NCBI GenBank assembly: GCA_017881265.1
Contig: JADGRA010000048.1
Coordinates: 1 to 64,000 of the forward strand
DNA: 64,000 nt
Direction of reading: 5' to 3'
Origin: Myxococcaceae bacterium
GTDB lineage: Bacteria > Myxococcota > Myxococcia > Myxococcales > Myxococcaceae
This document shows positions 8,975 to 17,442 of the stretch, piece by piece; positions within the stretch are counted from its first letter, which is position 1, and each line of letters begins with the position of its first letter. The notes under the pieces were generated by a model that did no database searches, was not told the origin of the DNA, and was given only the letters and a program-made list of their open reading frames with translations. Both the position numbers and the translations under genes were made by a program.

Positions 8975-10033
8975 TTAGCGGGGCAGCAGCGCATCGAGCG
9001 CAGCGCCGTCGTCTCCAAGGACGTCCCACTGCATGCGGAGGGGGTCATCGAAGATGGCGGCTCCTGCAGCCTGGTCGACGAGGTGGGCGGCGAGCAGCCC
9101 GTACTGCTCCGAAGCCTGCCAGACCTGTTCCGTCACCACCATCCGCCGCTCGTTGCGGGCACCCTCCCCGACGGGTTCATGTAGCAGTCGCTCGAAGTAC
9201 TGAATTCCAATCTCGCGTGCCCGGGCCTGGTGTGCCACGGCAACGACGACCAGCACCGAGTCCCACGCCTTCGGATTCACCTTCGAGACGTCCCGCCGGG
9301 TGGTTTCGACGGCCGCATGCAGCGCCTTGAGGCTTTCGGTGGCGATGTCGCGCAGGTTGTCCTCCATGGCCCCCCGAACGGACTGGAAGTAGGCCCGCTG
9401 CCCGTCCGGGCCAAGTTCGCCACGTGAGAAACGCACAAGCGCTTCCTCCGTGCGCTCGAGCAGTCCTTCCTCACGCGCATGAAGGGCCTTTGGAAGCAAC
9501 GTCGCCGTCGGGGACGACGCGTCCTGAAGCCGCGCCAGCACTTGCTGGAGGGTGTCCAGCGTTCGCGCCACCTGCTGGTCCCGCACCGCGCCCGGAGGTT
9601 CGGCAAACAGCAGCGCCGCCAGGAAGACGGCGTGCGAAACATCCTTCACCGGGTGGTAGGCGGCAGGCACGACAAAGGTGTGAAGGACTTCCTTGCCCAT
9701 GTAACGGGCTTCGAAGAGTCCGAAGGCGTACCGCAGCACGAGCCGCTTGGACTCCAACTCGGCGCACTGGAGCGCGCGCGCCCGAGCGTCGGTCTCGAGG
9801 AACTCCCGGTTGAGCTCGAACAAGGGGCCCTTCACCCCGAAGCTTGCCTCGGCGGTTCCGTGGACATCGGCCGCGCACCAGGGCGAGGCCGCCGGTGCCT
9901 TCGCCGACTCGGCCGACGTGGTGGGGCCGACGGACGTGTGGGCGCAACCCACGAGTGCCAAGCCCAGCAGCAGAGCCAGACGTCTCCCGCTTTGGGCGAG
10001 GATTCCGAAGGCACCCCTCCCCGGCTGCGACAT
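8975..10033 (-). CDS. Putative lipoprotein of unknown function
   Basis: I do not recognise this family. From the ATG at 10033 the product is 352 residues. It has a basic N-terminus, a hydrophobic stretch and a good lipobox (LVGC, Cys30), so it should be lipid-anchored. The mature part is mostly helical with many Ala, Leu, Glu and Arg, including a region of likely long helices at about residues 130-290 and no CXXCH or catalytic motif. The frame stays open upstream of 10033, but that part has no protein-like composition, so the start was set at the signal peptide. It converges on the sigma/anti-sigma genes and shares no operon with them. Confidence 0.7.
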   Translation of the reverse strand: MSQPGRGAFGILAQSGRRLALLLGLALVGCAHTSVGPTTSAESAKAPAASPWCAADVHGTAEASFGVKGPLFELNREFLETDARARALQCAELESKRLVLRYAFGLFEARYMGKEVLHTFVVPAAYHPVKDVSHAVFLAALLFAEPPGAVRDQQVARTLDTLQQVLARLQDASSPTATLLPKALHAREEGLLERTEEALVRFSRGELGPDGQRAYFQSVRGAMEDNLRDIATESLKALHAAVETTRRDVSKVNPKAWDSVLVVVAVAHQARAREIGIQYFERLLHEPVGEGARNERRMVVTEQVWQASEQYGLLAAHLVDQAAGAAIFDDPLRMQWDVLGDDGAALDALLPR

Positions 10034-10415
10034 GAGACGGCTCCTCTTCGTGGCCTGGGGCGAAAGCCCAGGGGGGCCCAGCGCCCTCTCGTCCCCTGTC
10101 CGAAAGGGCGCAGCCACAACGCACCCTACCGCCAAGTGCGTGCCGCGCCAGCTGCGAAGTGGCGGACAAAACTCAAGCGCTCCCGGAACGAGACGATGGC
10201 TGGATTCCCCAGGGTCACCCAACCCCCAAGGCTGCCCGCGCCCATCCTGTCGCACCGGCCAGTCGCTGCACCATCGCAGCCCGCACGGGACGCTGCCCGG
10301 TCCAACGGCCATGCAACAAGAAGCCCCGGACCCGAGACCCGCCTGGAGCGGAACTCGGCCGGGGCAATGTTGCCAGGAGGACCAGGCGTTGCCCAATCCT
10401 CCTGGACTGGACCCG
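10034..10415. other. Intergenic region (382 bp) with no supported gene
   Basis: This stretch lies upstream of the lipoprotein gene and downstream of the 908-residue cytochrome gene, both on the minus strand. Open frames on either strand lack ribosome sites and sensible composition. It contains the hairpin at 10373-10405 and presumably the lipoprotein promoter, which I could not identify. Confidence 0.5.
10373..10405 (-). terminator. Hairpin downstream of decaheme paralogue B
   Basis: A perfect 9-bp inverted repeat (CCAGGAGGA/TCCTCCTGG) with a 15-nt loop that can fold internally (GGC-AAC-GCC). It starts about 10 bp after the stop of the minus-strand cytochrome gene. There is no T-run after it, so intrinsic termination is uncertain; it may act as a 3' stabiliser. 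Confidence 0.45.
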
Positions 10416-13142
10416 CTACGGCTCGCGCGGGTAGGCGAGGTGGATGGAGTACAGGCTGGTGATGTTGTGCACCGTGTCCACGGCGAATGCGGAACCGCTA
10501 GCGTGGCAGACCGTGCAGGTCTCGATGGGCGGACCGCTCGCAGGCGTGTAGGTGTTGATGGCGGCGTGGGCTGCATCGTCCGCCGAGTCATGACACGTCA
10601 TGCATGCCCGGGTGGTTGGGCTTTGCCAGGCAACATTGACGCAGCTACCGGACGCGCTGCACGTCTGCCCATAGGCGCAAGGCGTCGACGCCGAGCAGGC
10701 GACCTTGGAGTCCTGGTGGCAGTTGGTGCAGGAGCGCACGTCCACCGGCGACAGCACCTCCTGAAAGCTGCTCAGGCCATTGTTGAAGCCCAGGTAGTTG
10801 AGGGTCGCGGGTGCAATGGGTGGCGTCCCCCACGGCTCGCCCAGGTTGTTGCGTTCCGCGTACCCGGCGCGCAGCCGCGCGAAGTGGATGTTGTGCACCA
10901 TCTTCTGGTAGTCGATTTCCACCCCTGGCGTGGGGTCCGCAGTGGTCGTGCAGTTGGTGCCCCCGTCCGTCAGCGACGGGTTCGGCAAGCACGCCTCCCA
11001 GCTTGCGGACGGGTTTGCCGCGTTGTATCCGCCACACTGCGTGTTGCTGGTGCAGGTCGGTCCAATCGAACCGGCTCCCAGATCCTGCGCGTACTGGCTG
11101 TGGCAGGTGTTGCACGTCTCGCCATTCTTTCGCTGGTCTCCATGGAGCGCCAGGTGCGGGAAGCCGTCGGCGGCCTGTCCATGGCACGCCGCGCACGCTG
11201 CCTGCGTCACCACCTGCCGAGCCTGCACGGGGTTAGTTGTCTGGAAGTTCACCACTTTCTGGGCGTCCACGGCGTCCCGGACGCCATTCGTCGTCCTGGC
11301 CCAGTAGAACCACACCGTGTAGCTGCCGGGCGGCGCCGGCTGTGGCGTGAGACCGCTGAGGATGGGTGCCAGTGCATTGGCCGGCCAGGGCGTCGACGGA
11401 GTGTAGGTGTACGTGGAAGTTCCGTCGAAGGTGAGCGTCCCCGTGGACGCCGTCTTCATCGACAGTCCGCCCGTGGCGCTTCCGTAGACGCGCTGCGGGT
11501 TGGAAGTGGGGCCGGCGACGATGAACGTCCCTGCCCAGGCGGAGTTGGTCTTGAGGTCAATGACGCCCGCGTCTGACGCGTCCAAGAGCTGGAAGCTCAG
11601 GACGGGCGTGTCGCTGACGTTGAAGCTCCCGCCGGTGCCGCTGCCCCCGGTGACGCTGACGTTCTTGAAGGTGTACCCGTCCAGCGTGATGGGCGCAGTC
11701 CACTGGCTGATGCCGTGCACCTTATCCACCGGCGCGATGAGTCCGGGGGCTGTGGACGTCGAGGCAGCGTGGCACGTGGCGCATTCGGTGTCCGGGTTGG
11801 GGCTGGTCGGAATCGGGTGGAACCTGAGCACGCATTGCCCAAACGTGGGGGAAGTTGCGCTCACGTCGCAACTGGTGGCGGAGAGGTTCGGGTTGCCACC
11901 GACCGGGAACCCATTACAGGCCGAGTCGTTGGTGCACGGCCCGGTCGACGGCTGACCGAAAACCGTCTGCGGAACAATGTTCGGGGAGGTCGCGGGGGCA
12001 CCACCGTCCGGGGGCCCTGCGAAGAAGACGTTGTCGTGGCAGGAGCCGCAGGCCGCGCGCGAGATGTTGGTCGCCCACACGTTGTTGACGTGGCAGGCGG
12101 TGCAGTTCTTCTCCATCGCCACGTCCGCCGTCAGGGCCACCCCGGGCGTTCCGCCAATCGGCATGAGTGGGAAGCCCACGTTGAGGTAGGTCGGCAGCGA
12201 GGTGTCTGGCTGGACGTAGCCGTAGTCGGGATGCGGCACTCCCGGCGCAAGCTGGTGCTCACCACGGTGCGCTGCGTGCGCCTTGTGCATAATGGTGTAC
12301 GGGCTGTAGCCGTGGTTGTTGTGGCAGGACTTGCAGCTGCCGATGGGCAGCGAGTCCAGCGCGTAGTTGCCGACTGGCGAGAAGCCAGGGGCAATGTGAG
12401 CCATGTACGTTTTGCCACCGATAGCGTCATTCTTGTGGCAGGCGAAGCAAGTCGAGTTGTCAAGCGCCGCCGAAACCGTTCCGCCATCCGCCGGGCCACT
12501 CACGTAGGTCTCGACCGTGGCTGTGCCAATCTGGAAGTCGGCCAAGGCGAAGTTCTGGTCGAGGGTGTTCGGTCCGAGCGACCAGACGCCGGCCGAGTAC
12601 GTCCCGGGAATCTCGCCCGGGCCCTGGAAGCCGAAGCCGCCGTCGACAATGGTGATGGGGTTCAGCTTGTAGGTGATGGTGCCGTCGGCCTCCACGGTCA
12701 GGTTGGGCGGGCCTCCGTCCGGATAGCCCTTGAGGTTCGAGTAGGCGCCGAACGGGGCGTAGGGCACGTTCAACAGGTCAACGTTGGTGATTGTCAGGTT
12801 GGGCGAGCGCGGCCCATACACGTAAAGCTCTGCTTGCGTGAGCTGGGCGGGCGTGAGCTGCGTTCCGCAGTTGTTGGCGAACGCGATGGTGAGCACCGGC
12901 TGCTCTCCCGCCGCGAAAAAGGTCCCGTTCGCCGGCTTCGAAACGGTGACCGATGCCGTCAAGCCAGGAGTCTGGCCCACAGGCAGTCCCGGACAGGCGC
13001 CGGCGCCTGGAGTTCCCGCATCTCCCGCGGGGCCCGCTGGGCCGGTCGGGCCCTGCGGACCTTGCGGCCCCTCTGGACCCGAGGAGCCGCTACATGCGGC
13101 AGCGAGGGCGATGGCCAACACAACTAGAGATTTGCGCAGCAT
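10416..13142 (-). CDS. Decaheme c-type cytochrome lipoprotein (paralogue B)
   Basis: The 908-residue paralogue of the protein at 3130-5871 shares the same domain order and near-identical blocks (for example GPTSNPQRVYGSATGGLSMK and WFYWARTTNGVRDAVDAQ). The signal peptide ends in LAAAC (Cys17) and is followed by Gly-X-Y triplets at about residues 21-48. Ten CXXCH motifs run from about residue 231 (CFACH) to 875 (CTVCH). A ribosome site (GAGGAG) lies 8 bp before the ATG. It is followed by a hairpin and preceded by an inverted-repeat element and the NtrC-like regulator gene. Predicted role is outer-membrane extracellular electron transfer. A duplication with the 913-residue protein is evident. 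Confidence 0.9.
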   Translation of the reverse strand: MLRKSLVVLAIALAAACSGSSGPEGPQGPQGPTGPAGPAGDAGTPGAGACPGLPVGQTPGLTASVTVSKPANGTFFAAGEQPVLTIAFANNCGTQLTPAQLTQAELYVYGPRSPNLTITNVDLLNVPYAPFGAYSNLKGYPDGGPPNLTVEADGTITYKLNPITIVDGGFGFQGPGEIPGTYSAGVWSLGPNTLDQNFALADFQIGTATVETYVSGPADGGTVSAALDNSTCFACHKNDAIGGKTYMAHIAPGFSPVGNYALDSLPIGSCKSCHNNHGYSPYTIMHKAHAAHRGEHQLAPGVPHPDYGYVQPDTSLPTYLNVGFPLMPIGGTPGVALTADVAMEKNCTACHVNNVWATNISRAACGSCHDNVFFAGPPDGGAPATSPNIVPQTVFGQPSTGPCTNDSACNGFPVGGNPNLSATSCDVSATSPTFGQCVLRFHPIPTSPNPDTECATCHAASTSTAPGLIAPVDKVHGISQWTAPITLDGYTFKNVSVTGGSGTGGSFNVSDTPVLSFQLLDASDAGVIDLKTNSAWAGTFIVAGPTSNPQRVYGSATGGLSMKTASTGTLTFDGTSTYTYTPSTPWPANALAPILSGLTPQPAPPGSYTVWFYWARTTNGVRDAVDAQKVVNFQTTNPVQARQVVTQAACAACHGQAADGFPHLALHGDQRKNGETCNTCHSQYAQDLGAGSIGPTCTSNTQCGGYNAANPSASWEACLPNPSLTDGGTNCTTTADPTPGVEIDYQKMVHNIHFARLRAGYAERNNLGEPWGTPPIAPATLNYLGFNNGLSSFQEVLSPVDVRSCTNCHQDSKVACSASTPCAYGQTCSASGSCVNVAWQSPTTRACMTCHDSADDAAHAAINTYTPASGPPIETCTVCHASGSAFAVDTVHNITSLYSIHLAYPREP

Positions 13143-13378
13143 GGGAACATCTCCTCACCAAGGGCCACAGGAATGACTGACGGGTAGTTGCCGCGAAAGG
13201 CAGGGGGGCGATTGCGGCCGGGAAGCACGGCACGACCGCCGACGGGTGCCGGAGTGCGTCTGCGCGCGGACGGCGACAAGACACAGAGTGCTTCGATGCA
13301 TCCGACCCCCAAGACCAGGCTGACTGAGCAGTCCCTCAAATCCCCTTCAACTGGAAGCGCAAAGCGTTTGGTTGAGAC

Positions 13379-13391
13379 GCAGGATTTGCAT
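13379..13391 (-). promoter_or_regulatory. Candidate regulator site, ATGCAAATCCTGC
   Basis: The minus-strand reading ATGCAAATCCTGC shares the GCAWWTCYTGC core with the copies at 2733, 6002 and 15204. It lies 237 bp upstream of decaheme paralogue B, between it and the regulator gene at 13427. No sigma-54 -24/-12 pair was found between this site and the cytochrome start. Confidence 0.45.
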
Positions 13392-13426
13392 GACGTTCTG
13401 CGGTCTCGGTTGAAAGGCGCACGAAG

Positions 13427-14980
13427 TCACCCCGGGTCTCGAATCACAGCAGTCCTCTCTCCCGGACGCGGCGAGTGATGCACACCATCGCCACCAGGCC
13501 GGTCGTTGCCGGCGTATTCCTTGAGGCGATACTGGATTTTCCGGGGGCTGATACCAAGCATTGCCGCTGCGAGGGGGGTCCTTCCTTCGACCGCTTGCAG
13601 CGTGCGGAGGATGGCCTCGCGCTCGATGTCCCGCAACGTCGCGCCTGGAAGGACGCCTCCTAAGCAAGCACTTCCGGGCCGGGTGAGCGCCGGTGGTAGC
13701 TCCTCGGGGCTGAGGTACTGGCTGCGCGCCAGGACCACCGCCCGCTCAATGACATTTTCCAGCTCTCGGACGTTGCCCGGCCAGTCGTACCTCAACAGGT
13801 CGTTGAGGATGCCGGGCATCAGCCCACGCACCGACTGGCCATGGACCTGATTGAATTTCTGGATGAAGTGCGAAACCAGCAGCGGAATGTCCGCCTTGCG
13901 CGTCCGGAGGGGAGGCAGCGTGACTGCGACGGTGTTGAGGCGGGCGTAGAGGTCCTGGCTAAAGCGGCCAGCCGCAACCTCGGCGGCCAAGTCTCGGTTG
14001 GTGGCCGCCACGATTCGCACGTCGATTTTGAGAGTCCTGGTGCTACCAGCACGCTCGAACTCGCCCTGCTGCAGAACCCGAAGGAGCTTCATCTGCAGTG
14101 AGGGCGGAAGCTCGCCAATCTCATCCAGGAACAGCGTCCCCCGGTGTGCCAGCTCGAACCGCCCTTCGCGCGGCCCCGTCGCGCCCCCAGGACTGCCCTC
14201 GTGTCCAAACAGGGCCGACTCGAGCAGCACCTCCGAGAGGCCCGCGCAGCTAACCTTGAGAAAAGGTGCGTCGCGCCGAGGAGCGCTCTGGTGGATGGCC
14301 TGGGCAACCAGCTCCTTGCCGGTGCCCGCCTCTCCAAGCAGCAGGATGGCGATGTCCGTCGAAACTGCGCCCCTGACGACGTCGAACACCGCCTGAAGCG
14401 CGGAGCTTTCGCCGATGATGGCTTCGAGGCGGTAGCGCTCCCGGACGCGGTCTCGCAGAACTTCTGTCTCGCGGGCGAGTCGCCGCTTCTCGAGCACTTT
14501 GTCCAGGACCACCTGCAGCGTGCCGAACTCGAAGGGCTTGATAAGCAGGTTCTCTGCTCCGGCGCGCATCGCCTCGACGGCCGCCTCGATGCCGGACGCG
14601 TCCGTCATCATGACAAAGAGGGCAGGCAACCCCTCCTCTCGCGCCCTGCGTACCAGCGCGACGCCGTCCAGGCCCGCTAAGTGCGCCTCCGAAAGCACAA
14701 CGTCGGCACCCTGCCGACGGAGCTCCGCCAGCGCGTGCAAGCCGTCCGCCGCTTCACTGACGGCAAAGCCGTGTGCGGCGAGGCGTTCCTTCAACCTAGT
14801 CCGGGCATCTGTTTGCCCGTCAACCACCAGGATGCGGGTCGCTTCACGCTGTTCGGCTGTCTGCAGCGGTTGCCAACTCTCAACCATCGACTTCGTCGCG
14901 ACTTGCCGGCGGCGTGACGCGGTGGGCTTCCTTCTGTCCGCAGGGCTAAATACGTCCATGGCACCCGCGCCCCGATGCAT
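13427..14980 (-). CDS. NtrC-family response regulator with atypical receiver and no GAFTGA
   Basis: The 517-residue protein has receiver (about 49-165), AAA+ (about 185-415) and Fis-type HTH (about 450-488) domains. Walker A is GEAGTGKE (216-223) and Walker B LFLDEIGE (283-290). Two departures stand out. In the receiver, the phospho-acceptor Asp is replaced by Glu98 (VVLSEAHLAGLDG), and the acidic pair is D54-G55 rather than DD. In the AAA+ domain, the GAFTGA loop that touches sigma-54 reads SPGGAT (263-268). By family knowledge, such proteins may be phosphorylation-independent and may not activate sigma-54 polymerase. It is divergent from lutABC and precedes a decaheme cytochrome gene. Starts at M8 or M32 are also possible. 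Confidence 0.88.
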   Translation of the reverse strand: MHRGAGAMDVFSPADRRKPTASRRRQVATKSMVESWQPLQTAEQREATRILVVDGQTDARTRLKERLAAHGFAVSEAADGLHALAELRRQGADVVLSEAHLAGLDGVALVRRAREEGLPALFVMMTDASGIEAAVEAMRAGAENLLIKPFEFGTLQVVLDKVLEKRRLARETEVLRDRVRERYRLEAIIGESSALQAVFDVVRGAVSTDIAILLLGEAGTGKELVAQAIHQSAPRRDAPFLKVSCAGLSEVLLESALFGHEGSPGGATGPREGRFELAHRGTLFLDEIGELPPSLQMKLLRVLQQGEFERAGSTRTLKIDVRIVAATNRDLAAEVAAGRFSQDLYARLNTVAVTLPPLRTRKADIPLLVSHFIQKFNQVHGQSVRGLMPGILNDLLRYDWPGNVRELENVIERAVVLARSQYLSPEELPPALTRPGSACLGGVLPGATLRDIEREAILRTLQAVEGRTPLAAAMLGISPRKIQYRLKEYAGNDRPGGDGVHHSPRPGERTAVIRDPG

Positions 14981-15334
14981 GCCCCGCGCCGTCGCCTGTC
15001 TGGAGGGGAGACCTCAACGCGGCGCGCAAGGTTTGCCCGTCGGTTGAGGAGGCATGCAGGGGGTCGTGCACCGGGAACCAAGCGAATTTCGGCGAAAACA
15101 GTCCAGCGGTGCTCCTCAGCCGAATGGCTCGGCCCCCCCTTGCTTTCGCAAGCTATGCGGCCGGTCGCGATTCCCCGCGTTCGAGGGGAAGGTACCTCCT
15201 GGGCGCAATTCTTGCGGAGGACCCCCGCATTTTTCGCTTCCCGACACTTGGTTTTGAAGCTGTTGTGCTGGCCTTTCCGGAGTTCGAATGCGTCCATGCC
15301 TTTGGTACTCCCTCTCGTCTCAGATGGGGGTCGT
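14981..15334. other. Divergent intergenic region between the regulator and lutA (354 bp)
   Basis: No gene is supported. The region separates the regulator (leftward) from lutABC (rightward) and contains the perfect 13-bp palindrome at 15204-15216. That position suits control of lutABC and autoregulation, but no promoter elements were confidently recognised. Confidence 0.5.
15204..15216 (+). promoter_or_regulatory. Candidate operator, perfect palindrome CGCAA-TTC-TTGCG
   Basis: This is the most symmetric copy of the element found upstream of three decaheme cytochrome genes: arms CGCAA/TTGCG around TTC. It lies about 120 bp upstream of the lutA start and between lutA and the divergent NtrC-like regulator. 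A palindrome of this size suits a dimeric Fis-type HTH. The regulator-site link is inferred from position only. Confidence 0.5.
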
Positions 15335-16081
15335 GTGACCGAGGTCGGCCTCTTCATCCCCTGCTACGTCGACCAGTTTTATCCCCAGGTCGGGCTGGCG
15401 ACGGTGACGCTGCTGGAGCGGCTGGGGTGCCGTGTGCGCTACCCCGAAGCGCAGACGTGCTGTGGACAGCCCATGGCAAATGCTGGCGCTGCCGCGGACG
15501 CCGCGCCGCTGGCGGAGCGCTTCGCGCAGATTTTCGGCCAATACCCCTACGTCGTCTGTCCGTCGGGAAGCTGCGTCTCCATGGTGCGGAACCACTACCG
15601 CGATGTGCTTCCTGGCCGACCGGACGTCGACGCGGTGGGAACCCGCACGTATGAGTTGTGCGAGTTTCTGGTGGACGTTTTGCACGTCGACGCCATTTCT
15701 GGCCGCTTCGCCCACCGCGTCGGCCTCCACCAGAGCTGCCACGCGCTCCGCGAACTTCGCCTTGGCAGCGGGACGGAACGGCGGGTGCCGCGCTTCAACA
15801 AGGTACGGACGCTGCTTGCCTCGCTCGAGGGCATCACCCTGGTGGAGCTTGGCCGCGCCGACGAGTGTTGCGGCTTCGGAGGCGTGTTCTCGGTCGAGGA
15901 GGAAGCCGTCTCCTGCGCCATGGGCAGGGACAGAATCTCCGACCACCTGCAGGCCGGGGCAGAATTCATCACCGGGGTGGACGTCTCCTGTCTGATGCAC
16001 CTCGACGGCCTGCTGCGGCGTGAGAAGAGGCCTCTGGGCGTGCGGCACGTCGCGGAGATTCTGGCCGGAGCCGTCTCATGA
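15335..16081 (+). CDS. lutA: Lactate utilisation protein A (Fe-S oxidoreductase subunit)
   Basis: The protein of about 248 residues has two CCG domains. The first carries TCCGQPMANAG at about residue 42; the second carries ECCGFGGVFSVEE near residue 180. These cysteine-rich motifs bind Fe-S clusters in the LutA/GlpC family. With LutB and LutC it oxidises L-lactate to pyruvate and passes electrons to the membrane quinone or cytochrome pool. I chose the GTG at 15335 because the family begins almost at once with a VxLFIPCYVDQFYP-like segment, and a GGGGG stretch precedes it. An in-frame ATG at 15296 would add 13 residues. The gene overlaps lutB by 4 bp. Confidence 0.88.
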   Translation: MTEVGLFIPCYVDQFYPQVGLATVTLLERLGCRVRYPEAQTCCGQPMANAGAAADAAPLAERFAQIFGQYPYVVCPSGSCVSMVRNHYRDVLPGRPDVDAVGTRTYELCEFLVDVLHVDAISGRFAHRVGLHQSCHALRELRLGSGTERRVPRFNKVRTLLASLEGITLVELGRADECCGFGGVFSVEEEAVSCAMGRDRISDHLQAGAEFITGVDVSCLMHLDGLLRREKRPLGVRHVAEILAGAVS

Positions 16082-17442
16082 ATCGCCACGCCGCCCGCGC
16101 CGCGCCCTTCATTGCCGATGAAGCCCGGATGCACTGGCACGACAAGGCGGTCTGGCACGTGCGCAGCAACCGCGACCGGGCGGTGGCGTCCGTCCCCGAA
16201 TGGGAAGCCCTCCGCGAGATTGCCGCTCAGGTGAAGGCCCACACCATGTCCCACCTGGCCGACTACCTCGAGACGTTCGAGCGCAACGCGCTGCGCCTCG
16301 GGGCGCACGTGCACTGGGCGGCAGACGCGGCTGAGCACAACGCCATCATTCTCTCCATCCTCGAGCAACGGGGCGTGAAACGCCTGGTGAAGAGCAAGTC
16401 GATGCTCACCGAGGAATGCCAGCTCAACCACTTCCTCGAGGGACACGGCATCGAGGTTGTCGACACCGACCTCGGTGAGCGCATCGTCCAGCTGGCCGAG
16501 GAGACTCCCAGCCACATCGTCTTGCCGGCCATCCACAAGAAGAAGGAGGAGATTGGGACCCTCTTCCACCACTTCTTGAAGACTGCGGCAGGCGCCTCGG
16601 ACCCCAAGTACCTGACCGAGGCGGCGCGCGGACACCTCCGGGAGAAATTCCTGGCGGCCGAGGTGGGGCTCACCGGGGTGAATTTCGCCATCGCCGAGAC
16701 GGGCGGCTTCGTCGTGTGCACCAACGAAGGGAACGCCGACCTCGGCACGTCCCTGCCGCGCGTCCACATCGCCTGTATGGGCGTGGAGAAAATCATCCCG
16801 CGCGCCGCCGACCTGGGCGTCTTCCTCCGCCTGCTGGCGCGCTCCGCCACCGGCCAGCCCATCACCAGCTTCACTTCCCATTTCCACGGCCCACGGACGG
16901 GGACCGAGCTCCACCTCGTCATCGTAGACAACGGCCGGAGCGGCATCCTCGCGAGCGAGGCGCACCGTCGTTCGCTCAGCTGCATCCGCTGCGGCGCCTG
17001 CATGAATACCTGTCCGGTCTTCCGGCGCACCGGTGGGCACAGCTACGACGCGACGGTTCCAGGTCCCATCGGCTCCGTTCTGGCGCCGGCACGGGATGCC
17101 GCACGGTATGCCAGCCTGCCCTTCGCTTCCTCGCTGTGCGGCAGCTGCACCGACGTCTGTCCCGTGAAGATTGACCTGCATCACCAGCTCTTCCTCTGGC
17201 GACAGGAGCTGAGCAGCCAGCACCTGACGCCCCTGGTCAAGCGGCTGGCTTCCCGCGTGGGAAGCCTCGTCTTGCAACGGCCATGGCTGTACAGCGCGCT
17301 CGGGTGGCTGACCCGCTGGTTCGGCCGGTGGCTGCCCCGCGCGCTGCTCTACCCGAAGTTCAACGCCTGGGGACGCCACAGGGAGCTACCCCCCATGCCC
17401 CCGGAAAGCTTCCGGGCCCAGTTTCGGAGGCGTCGTGCCTAG
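16078..17442 (+). CDS. lutB: Lactate utilisation protein B (LUD domain plus ferredoxin-type clusters)
   Basis: The 454-residue LutB has an N-terminal LUD domain (about 60-280) including TGVNFAIAETGGFVVCTNEGN. Two 4Fe-4S motifs follow: CIRCGACMNTCPVF near residue 302 and CGSCTDVCPVKIDL near 354. The C-terminal about 90 residues are hydrophobic/basic as in other LutB proteins. It begins inside lutA's stop (ATGA) and overlaps lutC by 8 bp, so the three are one translational unit. In the LutABC enzyme this subunit shuttles electrons from lactate oxidation. The next operon downstream consumes pyruvate, which fits. Confidence 0.92.
   Translation: MNRHAARAAPFIADEARMHWHDKAVWHVRSNRDRAVASVPEWEALREIAAQVKAHTMSHLADYLETFERNALRLGAHVHWAADAAEHNAIILSILEQRGVKRLVKSKSMLTEECQLNHFLEGHGIEVVDTDLGERIVQLAEETPSHIVLPAIHKKKEEIGTLFHHFLKTAAGASDPKYLTEAARGHLREKFLAAEVGLTGVNFAIAETGGFVVCTNEGNADLGTSLPRVHIACMGVEKIIPRAADLGVFLRLLARSATGQPITSFTSHFHGPRTGTELHLVIVDNGRSGILASEAHRRSLSCIRCGACMNTCPVFRRTGGHSYDATVPGPIGSVLAPARDAARYASLPFASSLCGSCTDVCPVKIDLHHQLFLWRQELSSQHLTPLVKRLASRVGSLVLQRPWLYSALGWLTRWFGRWLPRALLYPKFNAWGRHRELPPMPPESFRAQFRRRRA

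Noticed and set aside
15281-15296. GTTCGAA stretch recalling a tRNA T-loop
   Set aside because: There is no matching T-stem, acceptor stem or anticodon arm around it.
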